From: Acidobacteriota bacterium
GTDB lineage: Bacteria > Acidobacteriota > Terriglobia > Bryobacterales > UBA6623
DNA: 64,000 bases
Reading direction: 5' to 3'
Assembly (NCBI GenBank): GCA_027592785.1
Contig: JAQCLD010000006.1
Coordinates: 1 to 64,000, forward strand
The notes under the pieces were generated by a model that was not told where the DNA came from, made no database searches, and saw only the letters and a list, made by a program, of their open reading frames with translations. A program made the translations under genes and the position numbers. Each line of letters opens with the position of its first letter. The stretch's first letter is position 1. Shown here one piece after another: positions 16,192 through 24,905 of the stretch.

Positions 16192-16692
16192 CTAGGGGGC
16201 CGTTTGTCCGACTTCTGCAGGGGAGTCGACGGCGTCCTCTCCCTGGCAGTCGGCACACAATCCGCCCACCTCTGTTCGGGCTACTTCGATCTTGAAACCG
16301 AGCGACGCCTCAATTTGATCCCTAAGGTCCTTGACCGGTTCGCCGAAGAACTCTTGGACCGCGCCGCACTTGAGGCAGACCACGTGGGCGTGAGCTCGCT
16401 TCAAACGCGTCTCGTAGTAGTGCTGCTCGCCTTCGTAGTGCAGCAGGTCGAGTTCGTCGATCAAGCCTTCTTGTTTCAGTACTTTGAGTGTGCGGTAAAT
16501 CGTGACGCGATTGATTTTTGGGTCGCGCTTTTTGGCCAGCTCGAATAACTGATCGGCGTTCAGGTGCCGATGAGCATTATTGATGATCTCGAACAACAAC
16601 TCACGTTGGCGGGTGAGCCGAATGCCGTGTGCTTGTAGCGGCGCTCTTGCTGGAGAATTAGCTGGCAAAACGAGGGTTCCGAGAGCCCTCAT
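16192..16692 (-). CDS. Fur-family transcriptional regulator
   Basis: A 166-aa metal-dependent regulator. The start at 16692 (MRALGTLV) is chosen because the 23 preceding residues of the track ORF are not part of the fold; GIRLTRQRELLFEII could begin even later. The winged helix contains NRVTIYRTLKVLKQEGLID. The His-rich AHAHVVCLKCGAVQEF and the later GLCADCQG form the structural CxxC/CxxC zinc site. It could sense iron, zinc or peroxide; the sequence alone does not decide between Fur, Zur and PerR. Confidence 0.85.
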   Translation of the reverse strand: MRALGTLVLPANSPARAPLQAHGIRLTRQRELLFEIINNAHRHLNADQLFELAKKRDPKINRVTIYRTLKVLKQEGLIDELDLLHYEGEQHYYETRLKRAHAHVVCLKCGAVQEFFGEPVKDLRDQIEASLGFKIEVARTEVGGLCADCQGEDAVDSPAEVGQTAP

Positions 16693-16863
16693 CCTACCAT
16701 AGGGGCGGCGAAGCGCCTGTGGATTCGCGAATCCGAAGCGCCCCTTCGCGCGTCTATTCAACAGGAGGCGCCTGACGGATTCGCCCTAGAACGTAAGGAC
16801 TATAGACTTCGCTGAAAGCGGTCCCTATAGTAAGAGTTCCGGAGGCCGCAGGCGATACAAAAC

Positions 16864-17085
16864 GTGACCAAGAAGACAACAGACTTGACCGACATCGTGG
16901 ATCCGAAGTTGCTGACCTCTGCCAAGAAGGTCGTCTTCGAACCGTCGATTCGCAAGACCTTTGATTGCAAAGTCTGCGGAGAGGCCGGCGCGAGCCAGGA
17001 GTCGGAAGGTCTTTGCTGGGTCTGTCGTCGCCTCAAGATTAGCGCCTGGCGCGAAGTAGAAATGCAGCTGCCGCTGAACGAATAA
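16864..17085 (+). CDS. Small zinc-ribbon-like protein
   Basis: A 73-aa protein with two CxxC knuckles, DCKVCGEAG and GLCWVCRRL, that would bind one zinc ion. It ends just before a strong terminator, which supports an expressed gene. Family not recognised. It starts at an ATG 4 bp after the GTG of a slightly longer reading; the exact start is uncertain. Confidence 0.65.
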   Translation: MTKKTTDLTDIVDPKLLTSAKKVVFEPSIRKTFDCKVCGEAGASQESEGLCWVCRRLKISAWREVEMQLPLNE

Positions 17086-17111
17086 CGGCGCGCAGTATCC
17101 TGACGGAACCG

Positions 17112-17148
17112 AGGCCGTTCCCATGCATCGCATGCGAGCGGCCTTTTT
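17112..17148 (+). terminator. Rho-independent terminator after the zinc-ribbon gene
   Basis: AGGCCG (17112-17117) pairs with CGGCCT (17139-17144), followed by TTTT. The inner part (GCATCGCATGC) can pair further. It lies 27 bp beyond the stop of the small zinc-ribbon gene and before the DUF1080 gene. Confidence 0.75.
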
Positions 17149-17206
17149 GCGTCCGGCTGCTAGAATAGCGTCGATCGATTCATTGGCCACCCTGGAGTTT
17201 GCTGCA

Positions 17207-18064
17207 ATGATCCACCGAATTTGTCTCTTCGCCGGCGCCGTCGCCCTAGCGCTGGTCGGCGCCTTCGCTCAAGAACACGCCCCGGCCACTGGGTATACGG
17301 ATACTCCATTCCTGCCTGGCGGCAAGTGGCGCGTTCATGACGATACTCGACCCAGGCCTGCGGTGGTTACGCCGGGAACATTCCCGACGGATATGCACAG
17401 GAGCACGGCGCCATCGGACGCGGTTGTTCTCTTTGACGGGACGGACTTGTCGCAGTGGGTCGGCTGGCAAGGTCCGTTCGGCATGGAGTTCTATCCGAGC
17501 TACTCCAAGGGCAAGGCGGTGGAACCGACCTGGAAAGTCGAGAACGGCTACATGCAGGTCGACACCAGGGCGAACCTGTTGTCCAAGCAGAAGTTCGGCG
17601 ACATACAACTTCATGTGGAGTGGGCCGCGCCGGAAGCGGTCGCGGGAGCAAGCCAGGGCCGCGGCAACAGCGGCATTGGCATTATGGGGACGTACGAGAT
17701 TCAGGTGTTGGACTCGTTCAACAACAAGACTTATGCCGACGGGCAGGCGGCGTCGCTCTACGGCGAGTACCCGCCGTTGGTGAACGCCTCGCGCGAACCC
17801 GGCAAGTGGCAGACGTACGACATCGTCTTTGAGGCCCCGCGGTTCACCGACGGCAAGCTAGTCAAGCCTGCGTTCGCTACCGTGTTTCACAACGGGGTGC
17901 TCGTGCAAAACCGGCAAGAGCTGCTCGGGCCGACGGCACATCGCGTGAGATCGGAGTATGTGCCCCATGAGGCGGAAGGCCCGATCCTGCTGCAGATGCA
18001 TGGCAATCCGGTTCGTTATCGAAGCGTTTGGGTACGCCGCCTAAATCTAGACGACAAGCCCTAG
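17207..18064 (+). CDS. Secreted DUF1080 protein (3-keto-disaccharide hydrolase-like)
   Basis: A 285-aa exported protein. The ATG at 17207 gives a clean signal peptide (MIHRICLFAGAVALALVGAFA); the longer track ORF would bury it. The DUF1080 domain covers most of the chain: VVLFDGTDLSQWVGW, YMQVDTRANLLSKQKFGDIQLHVEW, GNSGIGIMGTYEIQVLDS and the final GPILLQMHGNPVRYRSVWVR. It is a laminarin-binding-like jelly roll, abundant in Acidobacteriota and Planctomycetes. Some members cleave 3-keto-glycosides after oxidation of the sugar. The substrate is unknown. Confidence 0.88.
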   Translation: MIHRICLFAGAVALALVGAFAQEHAPATGYTDTPFLPGGKWRVHDDTRPRPAVVTPGTFPTDMHRSTAPSDAVVLFDGTDLSQWVGWQGPFGMEFYPSYSKGKAVEPTWKVENGYMQVDTRANLLSKQKFGDIQLHVEWAAPEAVAGASQGRGNSGIGIMGTYEIQVLDSFNNKTYADGQAASLYGEYPPLVNASREPGKWQTYDIVFEAPRFTDGKLVKPAFATVFHNGVLVQNRQELLGPTAHRVRSEYVPHEAEGPILLQMHGNPVRYRSVWVRRLNLDDKP

Positions 18065-18075
18065 GCGTCGCACCA

Positions 18076-18594
18076 TCACCAAACCCAGACACTTACGTCT
18101 TGGTCAGGCTGCCGGACGTCGACGAGCCTGGTGTGAGAGACGCCGTCGAATGCGCCGGCGAGTTCGCCGATTCTGAGATACCCATCGCCTGCAGCACGCG
18201 CCGCCGCCTGCAGCGCGGCCATCGGAACGGTGACGTGGACGGTTTGGTCTTCATCGATCACGGACACATCGAAGCTTTGGCCTACTTTTCGGATCGATAC
18301 GCTGAGACCGGGTTCTTCCACGTGAACCATCTCGAAGTCTGGAGCCTTAGCTAGCTCGTCGACGATCGGCCGCAGCATCGGCAGAAACTCGAGAGCCTCA
18401 GGCGGCAGATCGACCTGCTGAGCCTGGGCTCCGCCGATCCGCAGGGCAATATCGGCGAGAAAGACGGGGGCGGGGACCATCAGCCTCCAGCCCTCCTCTT
18501 TCTGGTGGACGTACACCACAAGCCAACTCGTACTCAGCACGGTCACGATAACCAGGCCAAGAAAGACGCCGACAATGCCTAGAAAAACGCGCAC
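18076..18594 (-). CDS. Membrane-anchored protein of unknown function
   Basis: A 172-aa protein with one N-terminal membrane helix (MRVFLGIVGVFLGLVIVTVL) and a soluble part outside the cytoplasm. The C-terminal half (LSVSIRKVGQSFDVSVIDED, VHVTVPMAALQAAARAAGD) matches the pattern in the upstream gene's product, so the two are probably paralogues. It begins 3 bp after that gene's stop. The family is not recognised. Confidence 0.6.
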   Translation of the reverse strand: MRVFLGIVGVFLGLVIVTVLSTSWLVVYVHQKEEGWRLMVPAPVFLADIALRIGGAQAQQVDLPPEALEFLPMLRPIVDELAKAPDFEMVHVEEPGLSVSIRKVGQSFDVSVIDEDQTVHVTVPMAALQAAARAAGDGYLRIGELAGAFDGVSHTRLVDVRQPDQDVSVWVW

Positions 18595-18597
18595 GAA

Positions 18598-19152
18598 TTA
18601 GTCTCCCTGCGAGCCGATCCAGACGCGGACAGTTTCGTCTCCGTCTTCGACGTTCACGATGTCGCCCGTGTTGCCTTCGAGTTCATTGATGGCGGCAAGT
18701 AGGTTGAAGCTTTCGCCGTCGCCGCTAAGCAACGCATCGACGACTCCGATGGGGATATCGACTTTGACGTGCTCGGATTTCTCGCCCGTCTTATCCACGC
18801 GTATTCGCACCCAGTCGCCCTCGCGGGCAACGCGTACGGTCTCGTCGGCTTCTTGCACCGTCACAAACTCGGCGTTGCCCGCATTCTTAATTTCCGCCCA
18901 AAGCTTGCGAATGTCAGCGATCGACACGTCATGCTCGTTGAGTTTCTCGACGGCCTTGTCGGTGAACTGTTTGGGGGCCATGCCCAGGGCCACTTTGGCG
19001 ACCGAGAGGGGCAGATTCACGTTGACTGTTGAGGCCTTCTCGCCGCCATCGGTTACTTGCACGTGAAGCCAGCTGGCAGTCTGCGCCCATAGCGGGGCGC
19101 CGAGGCTCAAACAAGCAGCGAGGGCTGCCGTACACAAAAATCGTCCTGTCAT
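18598..19152 (-). CDS. Secreted protein of unknown function with a duplicated beta domain
   Basis: A 184-aa protein with a signal peptide (LCTAALAACLSLGAPLWAQ). Two similar halves contain STVNVNLPLSVAKVALGMAP and HVKVDIPIGVVDALLSGDG, each followed by an acidic ETVRV strand. The same unit occurs once in the next gene. No enzyme motif is visible. It is first in a two-gene unit; function unknown. Confidence 0.6.
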   Translation of the reverse strand: MTGRFLCTAALAACLSLGAPLWAQTASWLHVQVTDGGEKASTVNVNLPLSVAKVALGMAPKQFTDKAVEKLNEHDVSIADIRKLWAEIKNAGNAEFVTVQEADETVRVAREGDWVRIRVDKTGEKSEHVKVDIPIGVVDALLSGDGESFNLLAAINELEGNTGDIVNVEDGDETVRVWIGSQGD

Positions 19153-19249
19153 CTTCGTTCTCCTCCTGAATCCAATTCCTTATGGAACTGACAGGAAGGT
19201 ACGGGACTAGGACAGGAAAGTTCCGACCGCGCTGCGATTTTGAGACCGA

Positions 19250-20281
19250 CTAGTTGAGGTAGTAGGCACGATAGAGCGTATCGCGCTGCTTGGGAACAAA
19301 ACCAGCATCGCGAATCATGCGGCGCAGATCTTCTTCGGTTGCCGAATGCTGGGCGCCAGCTTGACTCACGACGTTTTCTTCGAGCATGACGCTGCCGACA
19401 TCGTTCCCGCCGAACTTCAGCCCCAGCTGACAAACCTTCAAGCCTTGGGTCACCCAGGAAGTCTGGATGTTGACGATGTTGTCGAGATAGAGGCGGCAGA
19501 TCGCCAAGGTCTTCAGGAACTCGACCGCGGTTGCCTCGTCAGCGACCTTTTTGCCCAGAGGGTTGTTGACCGGTTGAAACGGCCACGGTATGAAGGCGGT
19601 GAAGCCGCCGGTCTCCTCTTGGAGTTGACGAATGATCTCCAGGTGGTTGAGGCGGTGCTCGACGGTCTCGCCGCAACCGAACATCATCGTCGAGGTCGTG
19701 CGCACGCCGAGTTGGTGGGCCGTGCGGTGGACTTCGAGCCAGTCGGCGGTAGTGCACTTGAGTCGCGCAATCTTGACGCGGACTTCATCGTCGAGGATTT
19801 CGGCTCCGGCTCCGGGAATGGAGTCGAGACCAGCATCGCGCATACGCGCAATCGTGTCCCTGATGGAAAGATTGCTGACGTTGGCGACCTCCAGGATCTC
19901 CGGCGCCGATAGACAATGCAGATGGATGTCGAACTTCTTCTTCAAGCCGGAGAAGAGGTTTTCGAAGTACACGATGTCGAGGTCCGGATTGACGCCGCCT
20001 TGCATTAAGACGCCGGTGCCGCCGAGATCAATCGTTTCCTGGATCTTATCGGAGATCTCGTCGAAGGAGAGGACATAGCCCTCTTTGTGGCCCATGGGCC
20101 TATAAAAGGCGCAGAATGTGCAGTACTCGGTGCAGAAGTTGGTGTGATTGATGTTGCGGTCGATGATGTAAGTCGCGACGCCTTCAGGATGGAACTTGCG
20201 GCGAACGGCGTCCGCTTCCATGCCGACGCCGATCAAATCGTCGCTTGCGAACAGGTCGCGGGCTTGCTGCTGAGTCAACAT
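19250..20281 (-). CDS. mqnC: Cyclic dehypoxanthinyl futalosine synthase MqnC
   Basis: A 343-aa radical SAM enzyme of the futalosine route to menaquinone. It cyclises dehypoxanthinyl futalosine to its spiro product. The [4Fe-4S] motif CTEYCTFC (C50, C54, C57) lies after NINHTNF. GGTGVLMQGGVNPDLDIVYFENLF and GAGAEIL are typical for MqnC rather than MqnE. The ATG overlaps the mqnA stop by one base. The length matches the family. Confidence 0.93.
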   Translation of the reverse strand: MLTQQQARDLFASDDLIGVGMEADAVRRKFHPEGVATYIIDRNINHTNFCTEYCTFCAFYRPMGHKEGYVLSFDEISDKIQETIDLGGTGVLMQGGVNPDLDIVYFENLFSGLKKKFDIHLHCLSAPEILEVANVSNLSIRDTIARMRDAGLDSIPGAGAEILDDEVRVKIARLKCTTADWLEVHRTAHQLGVRTTSTMMFGCGETVEHRLNHLEIIRQLQEETGGFTAFIPWPFQPVNNPLGKKVADEATAVEFLKTLAICRLYLDNIVNIQTSWVTQGLKVCQLGLKFGGNDVGSVMLEENVVSQAGAQHSATEEDLRRMIRDAGFVPKQRDTLYRAYYLN

Positions 20282-21126
20282 CAGTTCTGCTCCTGGCCGG
20301 CAATGGCCGAAGATTCAAGATAGCGCGCCGCGCAGCCTTTTGGCGCATATCCGGCTTGCTCGGCGAGCTCGAGATAACGGTCCATTGCCAGTCGCTCTCG
20401 GGGCCCTAGGTCGTACGAGATGTGGCCGGTAATGTACTCGCGCACTAGGTCTGGATCGAAGGCTCGCGCTGTGCTTTCCAAGCGGACGATCTCTTCGGTA
20501 TGACTGAGCCCGTAACACTTGGATTCTTCGAGAACGCCGGCGGCCGATGGATCGACGTGCTCCTTCGCGGCCCAGACGGCGAATACCATCGGCAGACCAG
20601 TCATCTCCACCCATTGCTGACCAACGTCATAGACGAACACGGGCTGGCCTTGCCATGCGGACATCTCCGGATCGAGCCGCAATGCCGGATCGCCGATGAT
20701 CAGCGCTGCGTCAGCTATCCGTAACATCGCATCGAGATCGGGTTGGTGCGGCGTTACGACGGGCGCCTCGACGCCTTTGGAACGCAGCACGAGTTGCGTG
20801 AGTACGACGGAAGTCCGCGAAGAGGTGTCCGCAGCGAGAGTGCGGATCTCGGCCATGGGACATTTAGAGACCAGCAAAATGCTGCGGACGGGCCCCTGGC
20901 AAACGATCGCGCTGCCGGGGATGACGGCCAGGTCCGGCTGCCGGGCCAGTTCAATGATGGGTACGAGCCCGATGTCGGCGCGGCCTTCTCTCAAGTCGTC
21001 CGCACATTCGGAAGGTACGACGAAACGGAGGTCCATTCGGCCCTTCTGCGGTCCGTGCAGCAGTCCCCAAACGAGCGGTGAGGTATTTAGGAAGCTGACG
21101 GCGCTAACTCGTGGCAGAACGGGCAT
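20281..21126 (-). CDS. mqnA: Chorismate dehydratase MqnA
   Basis: A 281-aa cytoplasmic enzyme with a periplasmic-binding-protein fold. It dehydrates chorismate to 3-[(1-carboxyvinyl)oxy]benzoate, the first step of the futalosine menaquinone pathway. RVSAVSFLNTSPLVWGLLHG at the N-terminus and ADIGLVPIIELAR are family blocks. The TGATG junction with mqnC shows translational coupling. mqnB, mqnD and mqnE are not in the window. It competes for chorismate with the trpE product encoded 23 kb away. Confidence 0.93.
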   Translation of the reverse strand: MPVLPRVSAVSFLNTSPLVWGLLHGPQKGRMDLRFVVPSECADDLREGRADIGLVPIIELARQPDLAVIPGSAIVCQGPVRSILLVSKCPMAEIRTLAADTSSRTSVVLTQLVLRSKGVEAPVVTPHQPDLDAMLRIADAALIIGDPALRLDPEMSAWQGQPVFVYDVGQQWVEMTGLPMVFAVWAAKEHVDPSAAGVLEESKCYGLSHTEEIVRLESTARAFDPDLVREYITGHISYDLGPRERLAMDRYLELAEQAGYAPKGCAARYLESSAIAGQEQN

Positions 21127-21202
21127 CGCAAGACCTCCATTCTACCAGCGTGCCCGATCAGTAAACGTCAAAGGCCATGTTCAACCCCGCCGCCATCTGA
21201 GG

Positions 21203-21214
21203 ATAAGGCCTTAT
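21203..21214. promoter_or_regulatory. 12-bp palindrome between mqnA and the cytochrome gene
   Basis: ATAAGGCCTTAT is a perfect palindrome in the divergent intergenic region between mqnA and the multiheme cytochrome gene. It could be an operator shared by both. It is short, so chance is possible. Confidence 0.3.
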
Positions 21215-21261
21215 GGCCATGCCCTCGTCTCAACACTCAGAATAGGGAGGTGGACCGTCCT

Positions 21262-21819
21262 TTGAAGCTTTACGCTGGTTCGTGGAATCTGGCCCGGCGC
21301 CTATTCCTCGTGGCCGCGATTGCGTCCCTGGCGATGGCCCAACAAGCTCCTGAACCGCGCAACTACCAAAGCCCGCCCGAGACGCTGCCCCGGCGAGTTC
21401 CTGGGCAGCCGGTGCGCTTCAGCCACAAGGCACACGCGGCCCAAGGCATCGATTGTATCCGCTGCCACCCGGATTCAGCGAAGAAGTTTGAGGCGGGATT
21501 GCCGACTCCGCGCGATTGCATGGGATGCCATCGCACGGTCGCGCGCGATAACACCAGCATCCAAAAACTCGTTCAGTTGATCGCCGCCGATGTGCGCATC
21601 GATTGGATTCCGGTGTACGACTCGCCGAGCTACGTGATTTTCTCTCATCGCAAGCACGTACGCGCCGGGGAGACCTGCCAAACCTGCCACGGCGACGTCA
21701 CCCAATATGACGCCTTGCCGCAGGAAGTATCGATCAGTATGACCTCCTGCATGAACTGTCACACGCAGCGCGGCGTTGAGAACGAATGCTTCTGGTGCCA
21801 CGAGCTCAACGGTTTTTAG
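21262..21819 (+). CDS. Five-heme c-type cytochrome (cytochrome c3/c7-like)
   Basis: An exported protein of about 185 aa with five CxxCH heme sites: CIRCH, CMGCH, CQTCH, CMNCH and CFWCH. FSHKAHA and FSHRKHV supply distal histidines, as in cytochrome c3/c7-type domains. The track start is a GTG at 21250, but that codon lies inside the ribosome-binding sequence AGGGAGGTGG. The TTG at 21262 has ideal spacing to it and opens directly on the signal peptide (MKLYAGSWNLARRLFLVAA). It probably carries electrons in the periplasm; the partner enzyme is not adjacent. Confidence 0.85.
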   Translation: MKLYAGSWNLARRLFLVAAIASLAMAQQAPEPRNYQSPPETLPRRVPGQPVRFSHKAHAAQGIDCIRCHPDSAKKFEAGLPTPRDCMGCHRTVARDNTSIQKLVQLIAADVRIDWIPVYDSPSYVIFSHRKHVRAGETCQTCHGDVTQYDALPQEVSISMTSCMNCHTQRGVENECFWCHELNGF

Positions 21820-21823
21820 GTTG

Positions 21824-23422
21824 TTAGCCCTGACTTTCTTGCTTCGCTCCCGGCTGACCTTCGTCGACCCGAAATGAAGCCCGCGTAACGAGCGGGGCGC
21901 CGGGGCGGCTTACGTACTCCACCACCCGGTATTCGGATTGCCAAGACTGTGGGGTTACCGTGCAGCTGACGTAGCCGCGCTGCGCATTGTAGAAGCGTAC
22001 AAACGAGTTGTCGTTTTGGACGGATTCGGCGTACTCCACATTTTGGCTGCCGTCGCCTCCTGAGGTGATCGAAGTGCCCACGAACTCCGTTGCAACGACT
22101 GGCGATTCCTCGCGATCGAAATCGATCTTGATGTCGTTGACCCAGTTCGAATGGATGTCGCCGGTTAGCACGATAGGGTTGCGGACGTCCGGTTTGGAGA
22201 GCCGCTCAACGAATCGCTTGCGGGCCGCATCGTAGCCGCTCCACTGGTCCATGCTGTAGGCGATCTCTTCGCCAGCCTGGCGATCGACGCGGGCGACCAT
22301 GATCTGTTGAGCCAAAACGTCCCAAGTCGCCTGCGACTGGCTGAGCCGATCCGAGAGCCAGTTCTCTTGCGATTCTCCCAGCAGAGTTGCCTGGGGGTCG
22401 AAGACGCCTTCGCAAGGAGCGGTGTTGTGATCTCCGCAGGGCTGGTCGGTGCGGTACTGGCGAGTGTCGAGTACGTGAAAAGACGCCAAACGGCCGTATT
22501 CGCATCCCCGATAAAGCTGCATGTTGCTGCCGCGGGGACGCGTGGCTGAACCAATGGGCATGTGCTCGTAGTAAGCCTGATAAGCGTGTGCGCGACGCGT
22601 GAGCAGTTCGTCGGCGGAGACGGCTTGTTGTTCTGAAAAACGATCGGCGTAATTGTTGTCTACTTCGTGATCGTCCCAGGTGACGATCCAGGGGAACGCC
22701 GCGTGGGCTCTCTGAAGGTACGGATCCGACTTGTATAGCGCGTGGCGCACCCGGTAGTCGGCGATGGTCGTAATCTCGTCGCCGGTGTGCGCCCGAACTT
22801 GGCCGGTTCGGGCCGGCCCTTCGTAAATGTAGTCGCCCAGATGGACGACCACGTCGAGGTCCTCACGCGCCATGTGTTCGTAGGCGGTATACAAGCCGCT
22901 CTCATAGTGCTGGCAGGAGGCGAAGGCGAAGCGCAGCTGCCCGGCGAGATCGGCGGCGGCAGGAGCCGTGCGAAACCTGCCGACGGGGGAGATTTCGCTC
23001 CCAGCCCGAAAACGGTAGAAGTACCAGCGATGCGGCAGCAAGCCGGAAACCTCAACGTGCACGGAGTGCGCTAGCGCTTGCGGAGCCGTGACCTCGCCCG
23101 ATGCCGCCACGTTGCTGAAGCCTTCGTCCGCGGCGACCTGCCACTCCACGCGAACGTCTTCCGCCGCCATGCCTCCATCCGCCGCGAGCGGCTCAGGGGC
23201 CAACCTGGTCCAGAGGACGCATCCGCTGGGAGTGGGGTCACCGGAGGCGACGCCGAGCCGAAATGGGTAGTCCGAGTAGCGGCCCCGACCGGCGCCTGCT
23301 TGAGGCGGCGCGGCGGCCAGTCGCGCTAAGCCCCCTGCCATTCCGAGGCCGACGGCCAAAACATCTCTGCGGTTCAGTCCCCGCACATTCTGCTGCGATC
23401 TTCTCAAGCCTGTGTCCTCCAA
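21824..23422 (-). CDS. phoD: Alkaline phosphatase PhoD
   Basis: A 532-aa secreted phosphodiesterase/phosphomonoesterase. The N-terminus carries a twin-arginine signal (NRRDVLAVGLGMAGGLARLA), as expected for PhoD, which is folded with its metals before export. The N-terminal beta-sandwich (FRLGVASGDPTPSGCVLWTRLAP) and the metallophosphatase core (FASCQHYESGLYTAYEHM, VVHLGDYIYEG, TWDDHEVDNNYAD and VLTGDIHSNWVNDI) are complete. It supplies phosphate from organic esters and fits the phosphate genes at 51.9-55.6 kb. Confidence 0.93.
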   Translation of the reverse strand: MEDTGLRRSQQNVRGLNRRDVLAVGLGMAGGLARLAAAPPQAGAGRGRYSDYPFRLGVASGDPTPSGCVLWTRLAPEPLAADGGMAAEDVRVEWQVAADEGFSNVAASGEVTAPQALAHSVHVEVSGLLPHRWYFYRFRAGSEISPVGRFRTAPAAADLAGQLRFAFASCQHYESGLYTAYEHMAREDLDVVVHLGDYIYEGPARTGQVRAHTGDEITTIADYRVRHALYKSDPYLQRAHAAFPWIVTWDDHEVDNNYADRFSEQQAVSADELLTRRAHAYQAYYEHMPIGSATRPRGSNMQLYRGCEYGRLASFHVLDTRQYRTDQPCGDHNTAPCEGVFDPQATLLGESQENWLSDRLSQSQATWDVLAQQIMVARVDRQAGEEIAYSMDQWSGYDAARKRFVERLSKPDVRNPIVLTGDIHSNWVNDIKIDFDREESPVVATEFVGTSITSGGDGSQNVEYAESVQNDNSFVRFYNAQRGYVSCTVTPQSWQSEYRVVEYVSRPGAPLVTRASFRVDEGQPGAKQESQG

Positions 23423-23453
23423 CTCGTAAAGGGTAGTGAAGAGCGTTGACGAT

Positions 23454-23795
23454 TCAATTGCCTAGCGCAGCCAGCTCATCGGGGGCGAAACCCAGGATAA
23501 TCCGACGACCGGCGACGGTCACCGGGCGCTTGATCAAGTTTGGATGTTCGGACATCAGGCGCAGAGCTGCTGCGCGATTCGGCGGATTTCGTTTCATGTC
23601 GCTCTCGCGGTAGAGGACATTGCGCGTGTTCAGGAACAGCTTGTAGTCGCGATCGCCGATCAGGCGATCCAACTCCTCGACGCTGAGGCCTTTGTTGAGG
23701 TCGATGCGGTTCATCGTGACCCCCTTTTCCTCAAGCAAGCCCCGAGCCTTGCGGCAACTCGTGCAGCTTGGCTTCTCGTAGAACTTGACGGTCAT
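23454..23795 (-). CDS. ArsC/Spx-family thioredoxin-fold protein
   Basis: A 113-aa protein. The ATG at 23795 (MTVKFYEKPSCTSC) is chosen over the 232-aa track ORF, whose first part runs antisense-like through the rhodanese gene. C11 and C14 form a CxxC in the PSCTSCRKAR active site. NTRNVLYRE and LIKRPVTVAGRRIILGF are the ArsC-family blocks, with Arg91 at the usual place. It may be a glutaredoxin-type arsenate reductase or an unrelated YffB-like protein. It is co-directional with the rhodanese gene 17 bp upstream. Confidence 0.85.
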   Translation of the reverse strand: MTVKFYEKPSCTSCRKARGLLEEKGVTMNRIDLNKGLSVEELDRLIGDRDYKLFLNTRNVLYRESDMKRNPPNRAAALRLMSEHPNLIKRPVTVAGRRIILGFAPDELAALGN

Positions 23796-23812
23796 TCTTG
23801 CACCCCTAGCTA

Positions 23813-24139
23813 TCAATAGCGTGGCAGGTCGGGATCGACTTGAAGGCTCCAGGCATCGATGCCTCCAGCCAGGCTGACGACGTCCGTCAGGCCTTGTGAG
23901 CGTAGCCACTGCACAACGTACATACTGCGGACGCCGTGATGGCAATAGACAACCAGCTGGCCCTCCATCCCGCGCAGCTCTTCGACGCGGCTCGGCGTAT
24001 CGTTCATCGGGATCAGAGTTGACTGCTCCAAGCGGACGAACTCGTTCTCCCACGGCTCGCGGCAATCGATCAACTGGATTGCCTCGCCGCGTTGCCGGCG
24101 TTCGTCGAGCTCCTTGGCACTGATCTCCGGCGAGGTCAT
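23813..24139 (-). CDS. Rhodanese-domain sulfurtransferase
   Basis: A 108-aa single rhodanese domain. The active-site loop is YCHHGVRS with Cys66; LIDCREPWENEF and GGIDAWSLQVDP are the conserved flanks. It moves sulfane sulfur to an acceptor such as cyanide, thioredoxin or a biosynthetic protein. It precedes the ArsC-like gene with a short gap, so the two are probably expressed together. The shape is that of stand-alone rhodaneses of the GlpE/MoeB-C type. Confidence 0.9.
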   Translation of the reverse strand: MTSPEISAKELDERRQRGEAIQLIDCREPWENEFVRLEQSTLIPMNDTPSRVEELRGMEGQLVVYCHHGVRSMYVVQWLRSQGLTDVVSLAGGIDAWSLQVDPDLPRY

Positions 24140-24201
24140 CTTCGCGAGTCACAGTGTAACAACGGAGTCCCTGAGAAGCGCCAATGTTATGATCGATCCG
24201 T

Positions 24202-24705
24202 ATGCACTACGTGGAGGCCAGAGGCAGGAGGTTGGTTACGCTTGAGCCGGATCACGCCACGCTTTGCAGTCTGTCGGAACAGGCCGGTTTCGCCTGCGTA
24301 CTCGAAGACCGGGATCGCCAAATCGTTCTCGACCTCAGCCTTAACAACTCTCTTGAACCGTTTGTGCTCTTTGACGCGGCCGACCCGGCGAACCTCGGCT
24401 GGTTTTCGCGGTGCCAGTTCTACGTGGACGGCCTGAGCGGGCGCGTTCTACAGACTCCGCTGACGATCTCTAATAGCCGAGTTAGCGGTCGAGTCCAGCC
24501 GGACCGCCTGCAGGTGAGCCTTTCCACCGAACTGCCTGCGACCTATTTGCTGCCCGGAAAGCAGAGCGTCAGCGAACAAGTGGTCTATTCGTTGCTGTTT
24601 AACTTCCTCACCGCGCTTCGCGAGAATGGCGTTGCTGTTTGCGGACGGGGAAGCGTCGAGCCCCTGACCGGCAACCGCAGCGTGCTGCAACCGCGCCGGC
24701 GATAG
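24202..24705 (+). CDS. Hypothetical protein
   Basis: A 167-aa soluble protein that I do not recognise. It has a beta-rich N-terminal part (VTLEPDHATLC, FACVLEDRDRQIVLDLSL) and a helical segment (SEQVVYSLLFNFLTALREN). There is no signal peptide or known motif. A TATGAT sequence just upstream could be a promoter -10. It stands alone between the rhodanese pair and a terminator region. Confidence 0.55.
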   Translation: MHYVEARGRRLVTLEPDHATLCSLSEQAGFACVLEDRDRQIVLDLSLNNSLEPFVLFDAADPANLGWFSRCQFYVDGLSGRVLQTPLTISNSRVSGRVQPDRLQVSLSTELPATYLLPGKQSVSEQVVYSLLFNFLTALRENGVAVCGRGSVEPLTGNRSVLQPRRR

Positions 24706-24905
24706 GGTTCCCCGATACAAGAATGGTCCTACTACCTTCCGTAGAAGGCGTAGGGTAAGTCCCACTGCTGTGGGGTACCCAGGTACCGCCGGAAATTGAA
24801 CCGTTCTTACCATTGAGGGGATCACCATCGCGGGTGACAATCAAGGCGTACCAGGGAAGACTCACTGGAGCTCGCAAGGGGGGACGGGGTTCCGGAGGAG
24901 TCGAG
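24706..24905 (+). other. Gene-free stretch ending in a terminator, possible small RNA or 3' UTR
   Basis: No ORF here looks like protein. The sequence contains several short inverted repeats (GGTACCC/GGTACC, TCACC...GGTGA) and leads directly into the strong plus-strand terminator at 24906. It may be the 3' untranslated end of the preceding gene or an independent RNA. It does not match a riboswitch consensus that I know. Confidence 0.3.

Noticed and set aside
23796-24152. N-terminal extension of the ArsC-like ORF
   Set aside because: It is the out-of-frame reading of the rhodanese gene; the ArsC fold starts at the Met at 23795.
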